The notes: a model not told the origin generated them from the letters alone. Counted from the first letter of the stretch, positions 46,283 through 55,705 are shown. The stretch is 64,000 bases of DNA from Clostridium sp. AN503 (GCF_040719375.1 NZ_JBFDTP010000001.1:1426001-1490000), one strand, 5' to 3'. Made by a program: numbers and translations.

Positions 46283-46311
46283 TGGTAAAAGATTTGCGGG
46301 CGTGCTATAAT
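46283..46311 (+). promoter_or_regulatory. Promoter of the DUF6323-like operon
   Basis: TGGTAA at 46283-46288, a 17-base spacer, and perfect TATAAT at 46306-46311 preceded by TGC (extended -10). It is 29 bases before the ATG at 46341. Confidence 0.6.
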
Positions 46312-46340
46312 CAGTCTTCCAATTGAGAAGGAGGACGTAT

Positions 46341-46877
46341 ATGGGAGAGAAAAACTGGATGGAACTGCTGGTTTTGCAGGGGCAGACCGCCGCGCTGCTC
46401 AAGACGAATGCTTTTACACAGAAGTACGGTCTGGAGCTGAGTGAAGCGGACACGCGGCTGCTGGTCTCCGAGCGCAGAAACAGTCTGAAGCAGGAGCGCA
46501 GAGTGGAATTCGGCGAGGGGATACTGCCAAAGCTGGTCTATGCATTCTGCGATTCGGCCTACATCAGCCAGGACACGTATGTGGATACGCTGGCCCGTCT
46601 GCAGGAGATATTTTACCTGTATAAAAATGAAACGATGGATGAGGTGACAGATGATGAGCTGATCACATTTATGAAGGAGCAGTTCGAGAGTATATGCTCC
46701 GGCGATCTGGACTATCTGGAGGGTACCTGCCTGGATATCTTTGCCCAGGCCATCCGCGCCGGATACCGCGGCTATGAAGGCTCCGGCGGGCGTGGCGAGT
46801 ATGCACAGTTTGACGAGGTGAAACGGTGGGACCGGGAATTGTACCTGGAAGCGCTGCGGGAGCTGTGCTGGGAGTAA
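46341..46877 (+). CDS. DUF6323-like protein of unknown function
   Basis: 178 residues, AGGAGG before the ATG. Mostly helical and charged. Recognisable blocks are L-L-V-S-E-R-R-N-S-L-K, V-E-F-G-E-G-I-L-P-K-L-V-Y-A-F-C-D-S and D-Y-L-E-G-T-C. I associate this pattern with a Clostridia family usually encoded next to a DUF6179 protein, which is also the case here. No catalytic motif is apparent. The stop overlaps the next small frame (TAATG). Confidence 0.6.
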   Translation: MGEKNWMELLVLQGQTAALLKTNAFTQKYGLELSEADTRLLVSERRNSLKQERRVEFGEGILPKLVYAFCDSAYISQDTYVDTLARLQEIFYLYKNETMDEVTDDELITFMKEQFESICSGDLDYLEGTCLDIFAQAIRAGYRGYEGSGGRGEYAQFDEVKRWDRELYLEALRELCWE

Positions 46878-46966
46878 TGGGAAGAAAAAAGGTGCAGGAG
46901 ATCACAAGGAAGTACAGTTTCGGATCGCTGGAAAATCAGGAGATACAGAAGCAAAGTTTTAAATAA
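46877..46966 (+). CDS. Small open frame, 29 residues, unknown
   Basis: Starts in a TAATG overlap with the DUF6323-like stop, suggesting coupling, and encodes a basic, polar peptide (M-G-R-K-K-V-Q-E-I-T-R-K-Y) ending 24 bases before the next gene. It could be a genuine small protein or a degraded N-terminal piece of a neighbour. No family is recognised. Confidence 0.3.
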   Translation: MGRKKVQEITRKYSFGSLENQEIQKQSFK

Positions 46967-46990
46967 CAGAAAATCGGAGGGCGGGAAGAT

Positions 46991-48063
46991 ATGTACGAGA
47001 ATCATAGGGGAAGCTGTGAGGAGAGCAGGGAACCGAATGAAAACAGCGGGAATGCAGATCGTGAAAAGGGTGAAAGCGATGCAGCGTACCCGTCAGAGGC
47101 GTTGGTGGAGCTGGTAGCGGAGTTAGCGGGGAAATATACAGGCGGAGACAGCAGTTCCATCACCTACGAAAAAGCACAGCAGTTCATGGAAGCAGTGAGG
47201 TACTGTATTCGTGAGTGTGACGGGTGGGTGGAGCCGGATTGGGATCGAGGCCGGGAGTTCGATCGGGATCCCGATCAAGATTCCGATGCAGTTTCCGGAG
47301 CAGTGAGGAGAATGCCGGAACGTAATGCGGGCGCCCGGGAAGCGTATGAGCGGGGGTATCAGATCGTTCTAAGGAAAACGGCCAGGCTGCGGGACATCTA
47401 TCATGGCCTTATCCAGAATTTTGATGCATATGGAAACCGTTGTCTGGAGGAGACAGTGACATGCGGCCTGCCGGGTTTTTTACAGTGGTATGATGCGCGG
47501 TTCAATCCCCAGGAGACCATATTGACGCTGGATTATCCGATCCTTAAGGATCTTAGCGACCTTTTTGGGATTGACGCGGTGCTGGAGTACGGGAGATGCA
47601 TTGCCTGGGAGCAGGCATTTCTCCGAAGCTTTGACCGGGAATGGGTACGGCGCAGCCTGACGGCATATTCTGGTGATCCTTCTGGCATGATCGAGAATCT
47701 CCAGCGTTTTCGCTGCCGGATCTGATCGGACATGTGGTGTTGAAAAAACCGCTGAAAGAGATTGGATATTCGCAGGAGGAGTACCAGATCCTTGCAGATG
47801 GATTTGCCGGGGTAATGAAGGGACGCTGGGAGAAATGGAGGGAAAATAAGGAGTCAAGAGAGGGCAGTTCAGTGACCGGAAGTTCGACGCTTGAAAGATA
47901 TCTGCAATACATTTGTGATAGATTGTTTACTGGTGTATTTTCCGGTAACGCAGCAGAAAAACGCGCGGCTGAACAATATATCTGCGGGGCCATACCCGAC
48001 ATTGCGGCACGGATCAAAAACGGTATTACATATGGTTGCCTGGATCAGGTGTTCCGGGTGTAG
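46991..48063 (+). pseudogene. DUF6179-like protein, apparently frameshifted
   Basis: The first frame (46991-47725, 244 residues) contains Y-T-G-G-D-S-S-S-I-T-Y-E-K-A, R-L-R-D-I-Y-H-G-L and T-L-D-Y-P-I-L-K-D-L, blocks I associate with DUF6179 proteins, and ends abruptly after M-I-E-N-L. A second frame carries on immediately (L-P-D-L-I-G-H-V-V-L-K-K-P-L, then a helical C-terminus) to 48063. The join lies near 47695-47715 and needs one added base. An Asp/Arg-rich insert at about 75-100 may also be irregular. Function unknown; a sequencing error is an alternative. Confidence 0.55.
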
Positions 48064-48118
48064 GTAAAGCAGGGAGCAGGGTCGGATGCAGCAGGAAATT
48101 ATATAACAGGAGACCGTA

Positions 48119-48179
48119 GAAAGGGACTGTTGTAAAAATCGGTATCTTAATTAAACCGGTTCTTGCAACAGTCCCTTTC
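48119..48179. repeat. Inverted repeat with 14-bp perfect arms
   Basis: GAAAGGGACTGTTG at 48119-48132 and its exact complement CAACAGTCCCTTTC at 48166-48179, with partly complementary inner sequence (AAATCGG / CCGG). It follows the DUF6179-like frame by 55 bases and could terminate it or be a remnant of a mobile repeat. Confidence 0.6.
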
Positions 48180-48215
48180 AGGAGGTATCTGTATGTTGTA
48201 TGGTGTATATGTAAA

Positions 48216-48238
48216 ACGTTCTGGGGGAACGTATTTTT
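48216..48238 (+). terminator. Rho-independent terminator
   Basis: Six-base-pair stem ACGTTC / GAACGT with a TGGGG loop followed by five T residues. The sequence from 48240 to 48500 beyond it shows only a short inverted repeat (TGATGCA at 48328, TGCATCA at 48362) and no gene. Confidence 0.5.
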
Positions 48239-48508
48239 GTTAGACGAACCCGGCAACGGTTGCGCGCTGTTTGCCGCCAGGCTCTATTTATGGTAAGTAT
48301 CATAACGAACTGCTATGTTCATTACTGTGATGCATCCCCAAGATGTCTTTCTTGTCTGTCCTGCATCATGGTTATATCATACCGGAGAAATGTGTCCAAA
48401 GTTTGAGGAGTTTCTAAAGGATTTGGAAAAATTGGGAAGAAAATATAACTTTTTTTTGACATTCTCTTAAGAACTGGGAAATCGCGTCTGTTCGATTTGC
48501 TGCGTAGA

Positions 48509-48517
48509 TGGTATACT
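48509..48517 (+). promoter_or_regulatory. Extended -10 promoter element before the methyltransferase gene
   Basis: TGG-TATACT, an extended -10, 43 bases before the ATG at 48561. The -35 region at the correct spacing is poor. Confidence 0.4.
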
Positions 48518-48560
48518 TGATAAATAGAATGAAACATGCATAGTGCTGGAGGAAAAAGTA

Positions 48561-50063
48561 ATGGACTGGAAGAAGAATGATATTTTTCAGGTGAAAATAG
48601 AAGATATGAGCGACACCGGGGAGGGCATCGGCAAGACCGACGGCTTTACCTGGTTTATAAAGGATGCGGTGATCGGCGATGTGGTGGAAGCAAAGGTGAT
48701 GAAGACCAAGAAATCCTACGGTTTTGCCCGTATGATGCAGGTGCTCATGCCCTCGCCCTGCCGGGTAGAACCTCGCTGTCCGGTAGCCCGCCAGTGCGGC
48801 GGCTGCCAGTTGCAGGCTATGGATTATAAGGAGCAGCTCCGGTTTAAGGAAAATAAGGTGAAAAATAATCTGATGCGGATCGGCGGGGTGACGGATCTGG
48901 TGTTGGTGGATGAGAATGGGGAGCCGCGGGATGGCGAACTGCGGGAAGTTATTCAGGACAGTTCCCGGGAGACCGATGCGAAGGCTATGGGGAACAAAGA
49001 AAGTATGCGTGGGATCCCGATGTATCCGATAATCGGCATGGATGATCCGTGGCGTTACCGCAATAAGGCCCAGTTCCCATTTGGCAGGAACCGGGACGGC
49101 AGGACGATCACCGGATTCTATGCAGGCCGGACTCATGCGATTATTGAGAGTGAGGACTGCCTGCTTGGGGTGGAAGAAAATAAGGTGATTTTGCAATGTA
49201 TCCGGGAGCATATGGAGAAGTATGGGATGCTGCCATATGATGAGGAAAATCATACGGGGCTGGTGCGCCATGTGTTGATCCGGAAGGGGTTTAGGACCGG
49301 GGAACTGATGGTGTGTCTGGTGCTGAATGGAAATGTGGGGCAGTTGAAGGCGGCGGATGTGCTGGTGGAGCGGCTGGTTGGGTTGTTTGGCGCGGAGACG
49401 GAATGCCGTATGATGAGCGTTTCCTGCAGCATCAACCGGGAGAGGACTAATGTGATCATGGGTAAAGAGATCGTGGATCTATACGGTCCAGGATATATTA
49501 CGGATTATATTGGAAATGTACAGTACCGGATCTCACCGCTGTCCTTCTATCAGGTAAACCCGGTTCAGACGGAGAAGCTTTATGGGACGGCGCTTCAGTA
49601 TGCCGGCCTGACCGGCGGCGAGGTGGTTTGGGATCTGTACTGCGGTATCGGTACTATTTCCCTGTTCCTGGCCCAGAAGGCGAAAAAGGTCTATGGTGTG
49701 GAGATTGTACCCCAGGCGATTGAGGATGCCCGCGCCAATGCCGCGTTGAATGGCATGGATAATGTAGAGTTTTTCGTGGGTAAGGCGGAGGAGGTGCTTC
49801 CGGAGCAGTATGAAAAGCATCAGGTTTATGCCGATGTCATCGTGGTGGACCCGCCGCGGAAAGGCTGTGATAAGGTGTGTTTGGATACGATCGTGAAGAT
49901 GGCTCCGAAGCGGGTGGTGTATGTGAGCTGCGATTCGGCTACGTTGGCCAGAGATGTGAAGTATTTGAGGGAGAGAGGGTATGAGTTGGAGAAGGTGCGG
50001 TGCTGTGATATGTTTGGGATGTCAACACACTGCGAGGTCTGCGTCGAATTGATGAGGAAATAA
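48561..50063 (+). CDS. 23S rRNA (uracil-5-)-methyltransferase, RumA/RlmCD family
   Basis: 500 residues; GGAGG precedes the ATG at 48561. An N-terminal TRAM RNA-binding domain is followed by a four-Cys iron-sulfur motif (C-R-V-E-P-R-C-P ... C-G-G-C), then the SAM-binding domain with D-L-Y-C-G-I-G-T and V-D-P-P-R-K-G-C, and the catalytic Cys in V-S-C-D-S-A-T-L-A-R-D. It methylates U747/U1939-type positions in 23S rRNA. Longer than average because of a charged insert at about 115-155. Confidence 0.9.
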   Translation: MDWKKNDIFQVKIEDMSDTGEGIGKTDGFTWFIKDAVIGDVVEAKVMKTKKSYGFARMMQVLMPSPCRVEPRCPVARQCGGCQLQAMDYKEQLRFKENKVKNNLMRIGGVTDLVLVDENGEPRDGELREVIQDSSRETDAKAMGNKESMRGIPMYPIIGMDDPWRYRNKAQFPFGRNRDGRTITGFYAGRTHAIIESEDCLLGVEENKVILQCIREHMEKYGMLPYDEENHTGLVRHVLIRKGFRTGELMVCLVLNGNVGQLKAADVLVERLVGLFGAETECRMMSVSCSINRERTNVIMGKEIVDLYGPGYITDYIGNVQYRISPLSFYQVNPVQTEKLYGTALQYAGLTGGEVVWDLYCGIGTISLFLAQKAKKVYGVEIVPQAIEDARANAALNGMDNVEFFVGKAEEVLPEQYEKHQVYADVIVVDPPRKGCDKVCLDTIVKMAPKRVVYVSCDSATLARDVKYLRERGYELEKVRCCDMFGMSTHCEVCVELMRK

Positions 50064-50120
50064 AATGTAAATATTATAAAAAGAGAAATTTCATGAAGTT
50101 TTAGCAGGAGAGGAGCTATA

Positions 50121-50963
50121 ATGGATAATAAGTACACATTTTGCATGAAGACAATTTATACATGGCAGGAATGCAATACATTATTGCATGACAGATTGGG
50201 ATGGGTATTTAGAGGACAATCCAATAGTGATTGGAAATTGCAGACCTCATTGGAAAGAAAAATAAGTGAAAAAAATGACGAATGTTTAGATATTAGAGAA
50301 ATTATACTTAAAGAAAATGAAATAATAGATAAATTTAAGCGGCGGGCATTTAACTATATTAGAAATCTGCCAGCTGATGGAGATTTGTTAGAATGGTTAT
50401 CATTAATGCAGCATCATGGTGCGCCAACCAGATTATTGGATTTTTCATACTCGTATTATATAGCATTATATTTTGCAACTCATGGCGCTACAAAAGACTC
50501 AGCTTTATACTGTATAAATAAAAAAATTATCGATGAGATTAACAAGAACGATGATAGGTTTAAACAGAATTTATCAACTGATAATGAGATACATAGCTTC
50601 TGTAATATGGTTTTAAAAGAGCAAACTATGAGTCCGTCGGTTATGTTAATAGAGCCATACTATATGCATGAAAGACTTTTCCGACAACAAGGATTGTTTG
50701 CCATACCGTTTGAAGGACGACAAAGTTTTGAGTATAATCTTTCATTAACTGAGGATCGTTTCAGAAAAGATTTGCCGGAGTTTTATTGTTTAGATAACGA
50801 AGGTATTTCAAGTGAATTGATTAATCAAAAATGTATACTAATGAAGATAATAATACCGAAATCGATTCATAATGATATAAGGCATGAATTGAAACTAATG
50901 AATATTACAAGTGAAACACTATTTCCAGGGATTGACGGTATGGCGATGGCATTAGGTGATTAG
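50121..50963 (+). CDS. FRG-domain protein (first gene of putative defence cassette)
   Basis: 280 residues, markedly more AT-rich than the chromosome around it. The FRG motif is explicit: F30-R31-G32-Q, then W-K-L-Q-T-S-L-E-R, and Q-H-H-G-A-P-T-R-L-L-D at 97-107 followed by I-A-L-Y-F-A. FRG domains occur mainly in uncharacterised proteins near mobile and defence genes; their biochemistry is not settled. GGAGAGGAG precedes the ATG. The next gene, an HNH nuclease, begins 32 bases on. Base composition suggests acquisition by transfer. Confidence 0.82.
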   Translation: MDNKYTFCMKTIYTWQECNTLLHDRLGWVFRGQSNSDWKLQTSLERKISEKNDECLDIREIILKENEIIDKFKRRAFNYIRNLPADGDLLEWLSLMQHHGAPTRLLDFSYSYYIALYFATHGATKDSALYCINKKIIDEINKNDDRFKQNLSTDNEIHSFCNMVLKEQTMSPSVMLIEPYYMHERLFRQQGLFAIPFEGRQSFEYNLSLTEDRFRKDLPEFYCLDNEGISSELINQKCILMKIIIPKSIHNDIRHELKLMNITSETLFPGIDGMAMALGD

Positions 50964-50995
50964 AATTGAATACTGTCAGAAACAGGAGGACGCTC

Positions 50996-52213
50996 ATGAC
51001 ACAATTTGACCCGATCCCAACCACATACCCTCTAACCATAAGCAATAAATACCACAGTACCCTGGATCTGGAGGGGTTTTCCCACATGATGAAGGACCCG
51101 TCCTACTGCTACAAATTCTACTGGCTGGAAGCCATCGTTCAGTTGATCTCCGAAGGTGTGACGGAGACAACTTTTGATGCAGTCATAGATGAAATGATCT
51201 GCAACGCATGGTACTCCGTCCGGGAATTCCACATCCACTTAAGCGGCCTTCCGGTGACCGGTGAGGTCAAGGACGGCTTGGAACGGGCGGTACTCCGTCT
51301 TACGGAGCTGAGTGAGCTGCCTGCCAATGCGTCTAAAGTGGAAATTAAAAACGCGATTCAGATACATAATTTAGAACTGAAGGACGCGAAAGAACAGTTG
51401 ACTAACATGGTCCCTTATCGTGCGCTGGCAGGCTTCTTTTTAAAATCAGATATAAAAGCCGACTGGAACAGTATAAAACGCATGACGGCATATATTGAGT
51501 GGATCAACCGTGATGTGGTCCTGCTGCCTTATACATTGGGGACTGGGAGCAAGCTAAATAAGGAAATATATTTCCAGCCGGAATGGATCAAAATGATACA
51601 GAATCATACCGTATCGATTTTGGGCTGGATTCAGTTTGAAAAGGTGAAGTGGCTGCAGAACAACAATCCGGAGGTACCGGGACTGGTGTACAAGCTGGCT
51701 CCCATGGATGAAAAGATGCGCAAGTTGAATCATGTCCGGAAGCTTTGGGAGGGGATTCTTGATTTGCGGGAAGTGCGGGATGTGTTTACAGAGAAGCCGG
51801 TAGTCTCCAGACATTATGATGTGGACCATTTTATTCCATGGTCATTTGTAATGAATGATGAGCTATGGAACCTGATGCCGATGGATTCCTCTCTGAATTC
51901 CTCCAAGAGCAACCGCCTCCCGTATTGGGAGCCGTATTTTAAACGCTTCGCAGGAAACCAGTATCTGCTTTATGAACTGATCCATGAAAAAGCGGGGATC
52001 CGGAAATTATATGAGGACTGTTATCGCGACAATCTCCATTCTTTGTGGGCCGGGCAGGAGTTGTACCGCAAAGGCAACAGCAGGGAGGAGTTTTGCCTTA
52101 TTTTACAGAAAAATATGCAGCCAGTGTATGATTCGGCAAGGCGGCAGGGGTATGAGATTTGGAACTCAACTTGTACAGAGGAGAAAACATTATGGGGAAA
52201 TACGACATTTTAG
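50996..52213 (+). CDS. HNH endonuclease-domain protein (second gene of putative defence cassette)
   Basis: 405 residues from ATG 50996 (AGGAGG upstream; TTG 50966 rejected). A long N-terminal region of unknown fold (1-260) precedes an HNH metal-finger: D277-H278 in D-V-D-H-F-I-P-W-S-F, N292 in L-W-N-L, and N301/K304 in N-S-S-K-S-N-R-L-P. All catalytic landmarks are intact, so DNA cleavage is likely. It overlaps the next gene by 22 bases, showing tight coupling. No methyltransferase is linked, so classical restriction-modification is unlikely. Confidence 0.82.
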   Translation: MTQFDPIPTTYPLTISNKYHSTLDLEGFSHMMKDPSYCYKFYWLEAIVQLISEGVTETTFDAVIDEMICNAWYSVREFHIHLSGLPVTGEVKDGLERAVLRLTELSELPANASKVEIKNAIQIHNLELKDAKEQLTNMVPYRALAGFFLKSDIKADWNSIKRMTAYIEWINRDVVLLPYTLGTGSKLNKEIYFQPEWIKMIQNHTVSILGWIQFEKVKWLQNNNPEVPGLVYKLAPMDEKMRKLNHVRKLWEGILDLREVRDVFTEKPVVSRHYDVDHFIPWSFVMNDELWNLMPMDSSLNSSKSNRLPYWEPYFKRFAGNQYLLYELIHEKAGIRKLYEDCYRDNLHSLWAGQELYRKGNSREEFCLILQKNMQPVYDSARRQGYEIWNSTCTEEKTLWGNTTF

Positions 52214-54054
52214 TAAACATATTAGATAATTTAAGATATGAAGCGCCACCGCAATACCGGCGGTATTATCCTTCGGAGGATGAACGGGAAAGGCTGGACA
52301 ACGCCAGATCCAGGGCATTTATTCATCTGTTTTTAAAGGTTCAATATGGTTTGGTGGAGTTTAACGAACGGGAAAATTATATTACAGATGATGGATATGA
52401 CGGTGGAATTGATGCATATTTCATTGATAGAGAACAGAAGCAGGTGACCTTCATTCAGTCAAAATTCCGAACCAATCAGCAAAATTTTGAACAGAAAAAA
52501 ATCGAACTGGATGAGATTCTGTGCATGGATATGGGACGGATTCTGGAAGGGGAATCAAAGGATGAAGAGGGGCATGAGTACAATGGCAAGATACTTGCTA
52601 TGAAGCAAAAGATAAGTGTGATTGAGGATATCGCCAGATACAGATATCGGGTAGTACTGCTGGCTAATTTGAAGGAATACCGGAGATCAGAACTGGTAAG
52701 GCTGACTGGCGGATACCCGGTGGAAGTATTTGACCATGCCAGGTGTTATAAGGAACTGGTATTTCCTGTGGTAACCGGATCGTATTTTGATGCGGATGAA
52801 ATACGGATTCGCCTGTCTCTGGCAAATAAGGAGGGAAATGAGGGCAGGATCGGGTACTATGTGGAGACCAAGCATGCAGACTGCAAGATCACGGTGGTAT
52901 TTGTGCCGGTTATAGAGCTTGCAAAAGTAGTTGATAAGTATAAAAATTCCATTTTAAAATATAATCCGCGATGTTATCTGAGTCTGAAAGGAAACCAGGT
53001 GAATCCTAAAATTAAAAAAACTATTGTAGAGAGAGAAACGAATGAATTTGCCCTTTATAATAATGGTATAACTATTTTATCGGATGATACCCAGTGCAAT
53101 GCGCAGATAGGAATTAAAGATTCAGCTCAGCTTATTGTTACGAATCCACAGATTATCAATGGCGGTCAGACAGCATTTACGCTTGCACAGATTTACAGGG
53201 AATTCCCGGAGAATCCAGAGTTGTTTGAGAATAAAGAGGTGCTGGTAAAAGTAATTACGGTAATTCCGGGGGATAATTCAAAGGAAGAGCGGTTAAAGCT
53301 GATCGAGGAACTTTCCAGGGCGACCAATGAGCAATCTCAGGTTAAAGAGGCAGACCGCAGATCCAATGATGAAATACAGGTGTACCTGCAGGAAAAAATA
53401 TTTGAAGATTTTGGGTATTTTTATGATCGAAAAAGCGGAGAATTTCATGACGGATTATCAATGAACTATATTAACAAGGAACAGATTATTGACCGTTCGG
53501 TTTTTCTGCGGGTAGTGGCCAGTGTGACAGGTGATGCGTCAAAGGCAAGGAAAACAGGAGATGAATATTTGTTCCGGTGGGAGAGCTTCCATGAACTTAT
53601 ACAAGACAAATCGATGTATAAAAAATATATGTACGGTTATTTTTGCCATCAGTTTTTGGAAAAGTTAGGGAAGACATATGATAAAATGCCGAACAATCGT
53701 TACGGGACAGCTTCTTACGGCAATGCATTGCGCTATGGCAAATATGCCGTGGTTTGTGTAGCCAGCCGGACCTTTGAGCCGGATTTTGATTTGGCGGATT
53801 ACCAGTCTTATGCCGAATATTATACGGCACAAGCATTAAAACAGTGGCTGGCATTTGAGAAAGCAATAAGTAAAAAGCCTCAGAACTCCTCCTATTTTTA
53901 TGCAGAAGAAGAGGACGGTAAAACAGATTTTTACTATAATTACGATGGATATTATAAAGGGAAAACGATAAACAACGATTTAAAGCAATATGGTTTTCAT
54001 TTTGACGCCGTTTCTGTGGTTGAGGCAGCAGGAACAGAGGACAGATGTAAATAA
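52192..54054 (+). CDS. AIPR-family protein (third gene of putative defence cassette)
   Basis: 620 residues from ATG 52192 (AGAGGAG upstream). The N-terminal part shows a PD-(D/E)XK-like pattern, D74 in G-G-I-D-A-Y-F and Q89-S-K91, matching Mrr-type nuclease cores with Gln in place of Glu. The AIPR core follows at about 284-335 (E-F-A-L-Y-N-N-G-I-T-I-L and I-I-N-G-G-Q-T-A). The AIPR family is named for abortive-infection phage resistance. The C-terminus is Tyr-rich. Together with the FRG and HNH genes this gives a compact three-gene operon. Confidence 0.85.
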   Translation: MGKYDILVNILDNLRYEAPPQYRRYYPSEDERERLDNARSRAFIHLFLKVQYGLVEFNERENYITDDGYDGGIDAYFIDREQKQVTFIQSKFRTNQQNFEQKKIELDEILCMDMGRILEGESKDEEGHEYNGKILAMKQKISVIEDIARYRYRVVLLANLKEYRRSELVRLTGGYPVEVFDHARCYKELVFPVVTGSYFDADEIRIRLSLANKEGNEGRIGYYVETKHADCKITVVFVPVIELAKVVDKYKNSILKYNPRCYLSLKGNQVNPKIKKTIVERETNEFALYNNGITILSDDTQCNAQIGIKDSAQLIVTNPQIINGGQTAFTLAQIYREFPENPELFENKEVLVKVITVIPGDNSKEERLKLIEELSRATNEQSQVKEADRRSNDEIQVYLQEKIFEDFGYFYDRKSGEFHDGLSMNYINKEQIIDRSVFLRVVASVTGDASKARKTGDEYLFRWESFHELIQDKSMYKKYMYGYFCHQFLEKLGKTYDKMPNNRYGTASYGNALRYGKYAVVCVASRTFEPDFDLADYQSYAEYYTAQALKQWLAFEKAISKKPQNSSYFYAEEEDGKTDFYYNYDGYYKGKTINNDLKQYGFHFDAVSVVEAAGTEDRCK

Positions 54055-54185
54055 ATAGATTGCTTATCTAGTTATCATCCATTATAATAATTCTGTATAG
54101 GTACCAAGTTGGCACACCTGCATCATGCGGAAATACGAACCAGGCAGCCACACAAATCAAAAGGCCACATAAATCAGGAGGCCAC

Positions 54186-55703
54186 ATGAAAAATGACATT
54201 GTACTTTATAAAAGAATCTATCAACTGCTAAGAAATCAAATTGAGTGCGGCTTACTTCCGGTAGGCAAAAGCATTCCGTCCCGGGCCGAGCTGTGCAAAG
54301 AATTTCAGGTGTCGGAAAAAACGGTGCGCCGGGTGCTGGAGGAGCTGCTCGAAGACGGGCTGATTGAAGTGAGCCAGAGAAAACGCCCGATTGTTAAAAG
54401 CGCCATACCGGGTGACAAAAACTGTGAATCAGAACACCTGCAGGGCGCCACAGATGCATTAAATGACATTATCCATACCGGGCGTCTGTTTTGCTATCCG
54501 GTGATCGTACAGGGAGTTGCACTGTGTGAGAAAGAGGACTGGGAGATACCGGCAGCCATTATAGCAAGGATGGACCCGGACAATGGTACGGAGTTCTGGC
54601 GTCTTTCCCATAGCTTCTGGAGGTTCTTTGTGACCCGGAATTGTAATGACCTGATCCTGCGGGCGGTTGACAGCCTGGGTTTTTTTAATATAGAACCGCT
54701 GCCGTGTTCTTTGAGGCTGCGGAAGGCTTATATGCAGGGGCTTCGGGATTTTGTTCAGGCGGCAGCCGGAGAGGGGGGAGGAGTACAGGCTTTAATGGAG
54801 ATATTTTCCGGCCTGTATGGTCCTGGCGGTAGTATCAACGGGGTTGAAAATCATTACAGGATCATGCCGGATGCGCAGATCCCTGCCAGGCTGTGCGGGC
54901 TGGAACAAAGCCTGCGCAGCGTGGAGGAACGGTATTCCCGGGTGTATATGAGTCTTGTGGGGCTGATCACCATTGGGCGTTACGGGCCAGGTGACCGGCT
55001 GCCGAGCCACAAAGAGCTGCAAAAGATGTACGATGTCAGCAGCGATACTACCGCAAAGGCAATTCGGGTTTTGAGGGAGTGGGGAGTGGTCACGACGAAA
55101 CGGGGGGACGGTATCTATGTTTCCATGGATTTAGATACCCTTAAGAACGTAAAAATCTCTCCTGATATGATCGGCTGTCATCTGCGGAGGTTTTTGGACA
55201 GCCTGGAACTTCTGACTTTAACGGTTGACCGGGTCGTTGAACATACGGCCGCTTTGATCCCGGCAGATAAAGCAGAAGAATTATTGCAGAAACTGCAGCG
55301 GTTCTGGAACGAGGAATATCTGTACCAGCTTACGCCCATGACACTGTTGGAATTTATTACGGACTATATTCCATATTCCTCGTTGAAGGAGATCTACCAG
55401 GTTGTTTCTAAGAACTATCATATAGGACGCTGCATCCCCAAGCTGGTCTCTTACCATAAGACGGCAGAGAATTATATGATCCAAAGCCAGGCCGTAGAAG
55501 CGGTGGAGTGCCTGATCCGGGGGGATGGAGCAGGCTTTTCTAAAAAAGCCTCAGCGATGTTTCGGTTTGTGCACAAAAAGGTCATACTGGAGTGTGAAAA
55601 TCTGGGGTATATGGAGATTGCAGATAAGGTATATGACGGAACGATCCTATGGAAAAAGACATATTTTCTCTCAATGGCGGATACGCCACGTTTATGGAGT
55701 TGA
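54186..55703 (+). CDS. Regulator with two GntR-type winged-helix domains
   Basis: 505 residues. The first DNA-binding domain is at about 8-72 (I-P-S-R-A-E-L-C-K-E-F-Q-V-S-E-K-T-V-R-R) and a second GntR-type domain lies at about 250-312 (L-P-S-H-K-E-L-Q-K-M-Y-D-V-S-S-D-T-T-A-K-A-I). The regions after each are helical with no recognised effector domain. AGGAGG lies upstream of the ATG. Its stop is followed within a few bases by the hybrid kinase start, so it heads a signalling operon. Two domains in one chain could let a monomer bind a whole operator. Confidence 0.82.
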   Translation: MKNDIVLYKRIYQLLRNQIECGLLPVGKSIPSRAELCKEFQVSEKTVRRVLEELLEDGLIEVSQRKRPIVKSAIPGDKNCESEHLQGATDALNDIIHTGRLFCYPVIVQGVALCEKEDWEIPAAIIARMDPDNGTEFWRLSHSFWRFFVTRNCNDLILRAVDSLGFFNIEPLPCSLRLRKAYMQGLRDFVQAAAGEGGGVQALMEIFSGLYGPGGSINGVENHYRIMPDAQIPARLCGLEQSLRSVEERYSRVYMSLVGLITIGRYGPGDRLPSHKELQKMYDVSSDTTAKAIRVLREWGVVTTKRGDGIYVSMDLDTLKNVKISPDMIGCHLRRFLDSLELLTLTVDRVVEHTAALIPADKAEELLQKLQRFWNEEYLYQLTPMTLLEFITDYIPYSSLKEIYQVVSKNYHIGRCIPKLVSYHKTAENYMIQSQAVEAVECLIRGDGAGFSKKASAMFRFVHKKVILECENLGYMEIADKVYDGTILWKKTYFLSMADTPRLWS

Positions 55704-55705
55704 GA

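Noticed and set aside
48193..48243. 16-codon frame with AGGAGG upstream
   Set aside because: It lies on top of a terminator hairpin and has no coupling to a downstream gene; a leader-peptide role cannot be supported.
50121..54054. Classical type II restriction-modification system
   Set aside because: No DNA methyltransferase motifs are present in the three genes or their neighbours.
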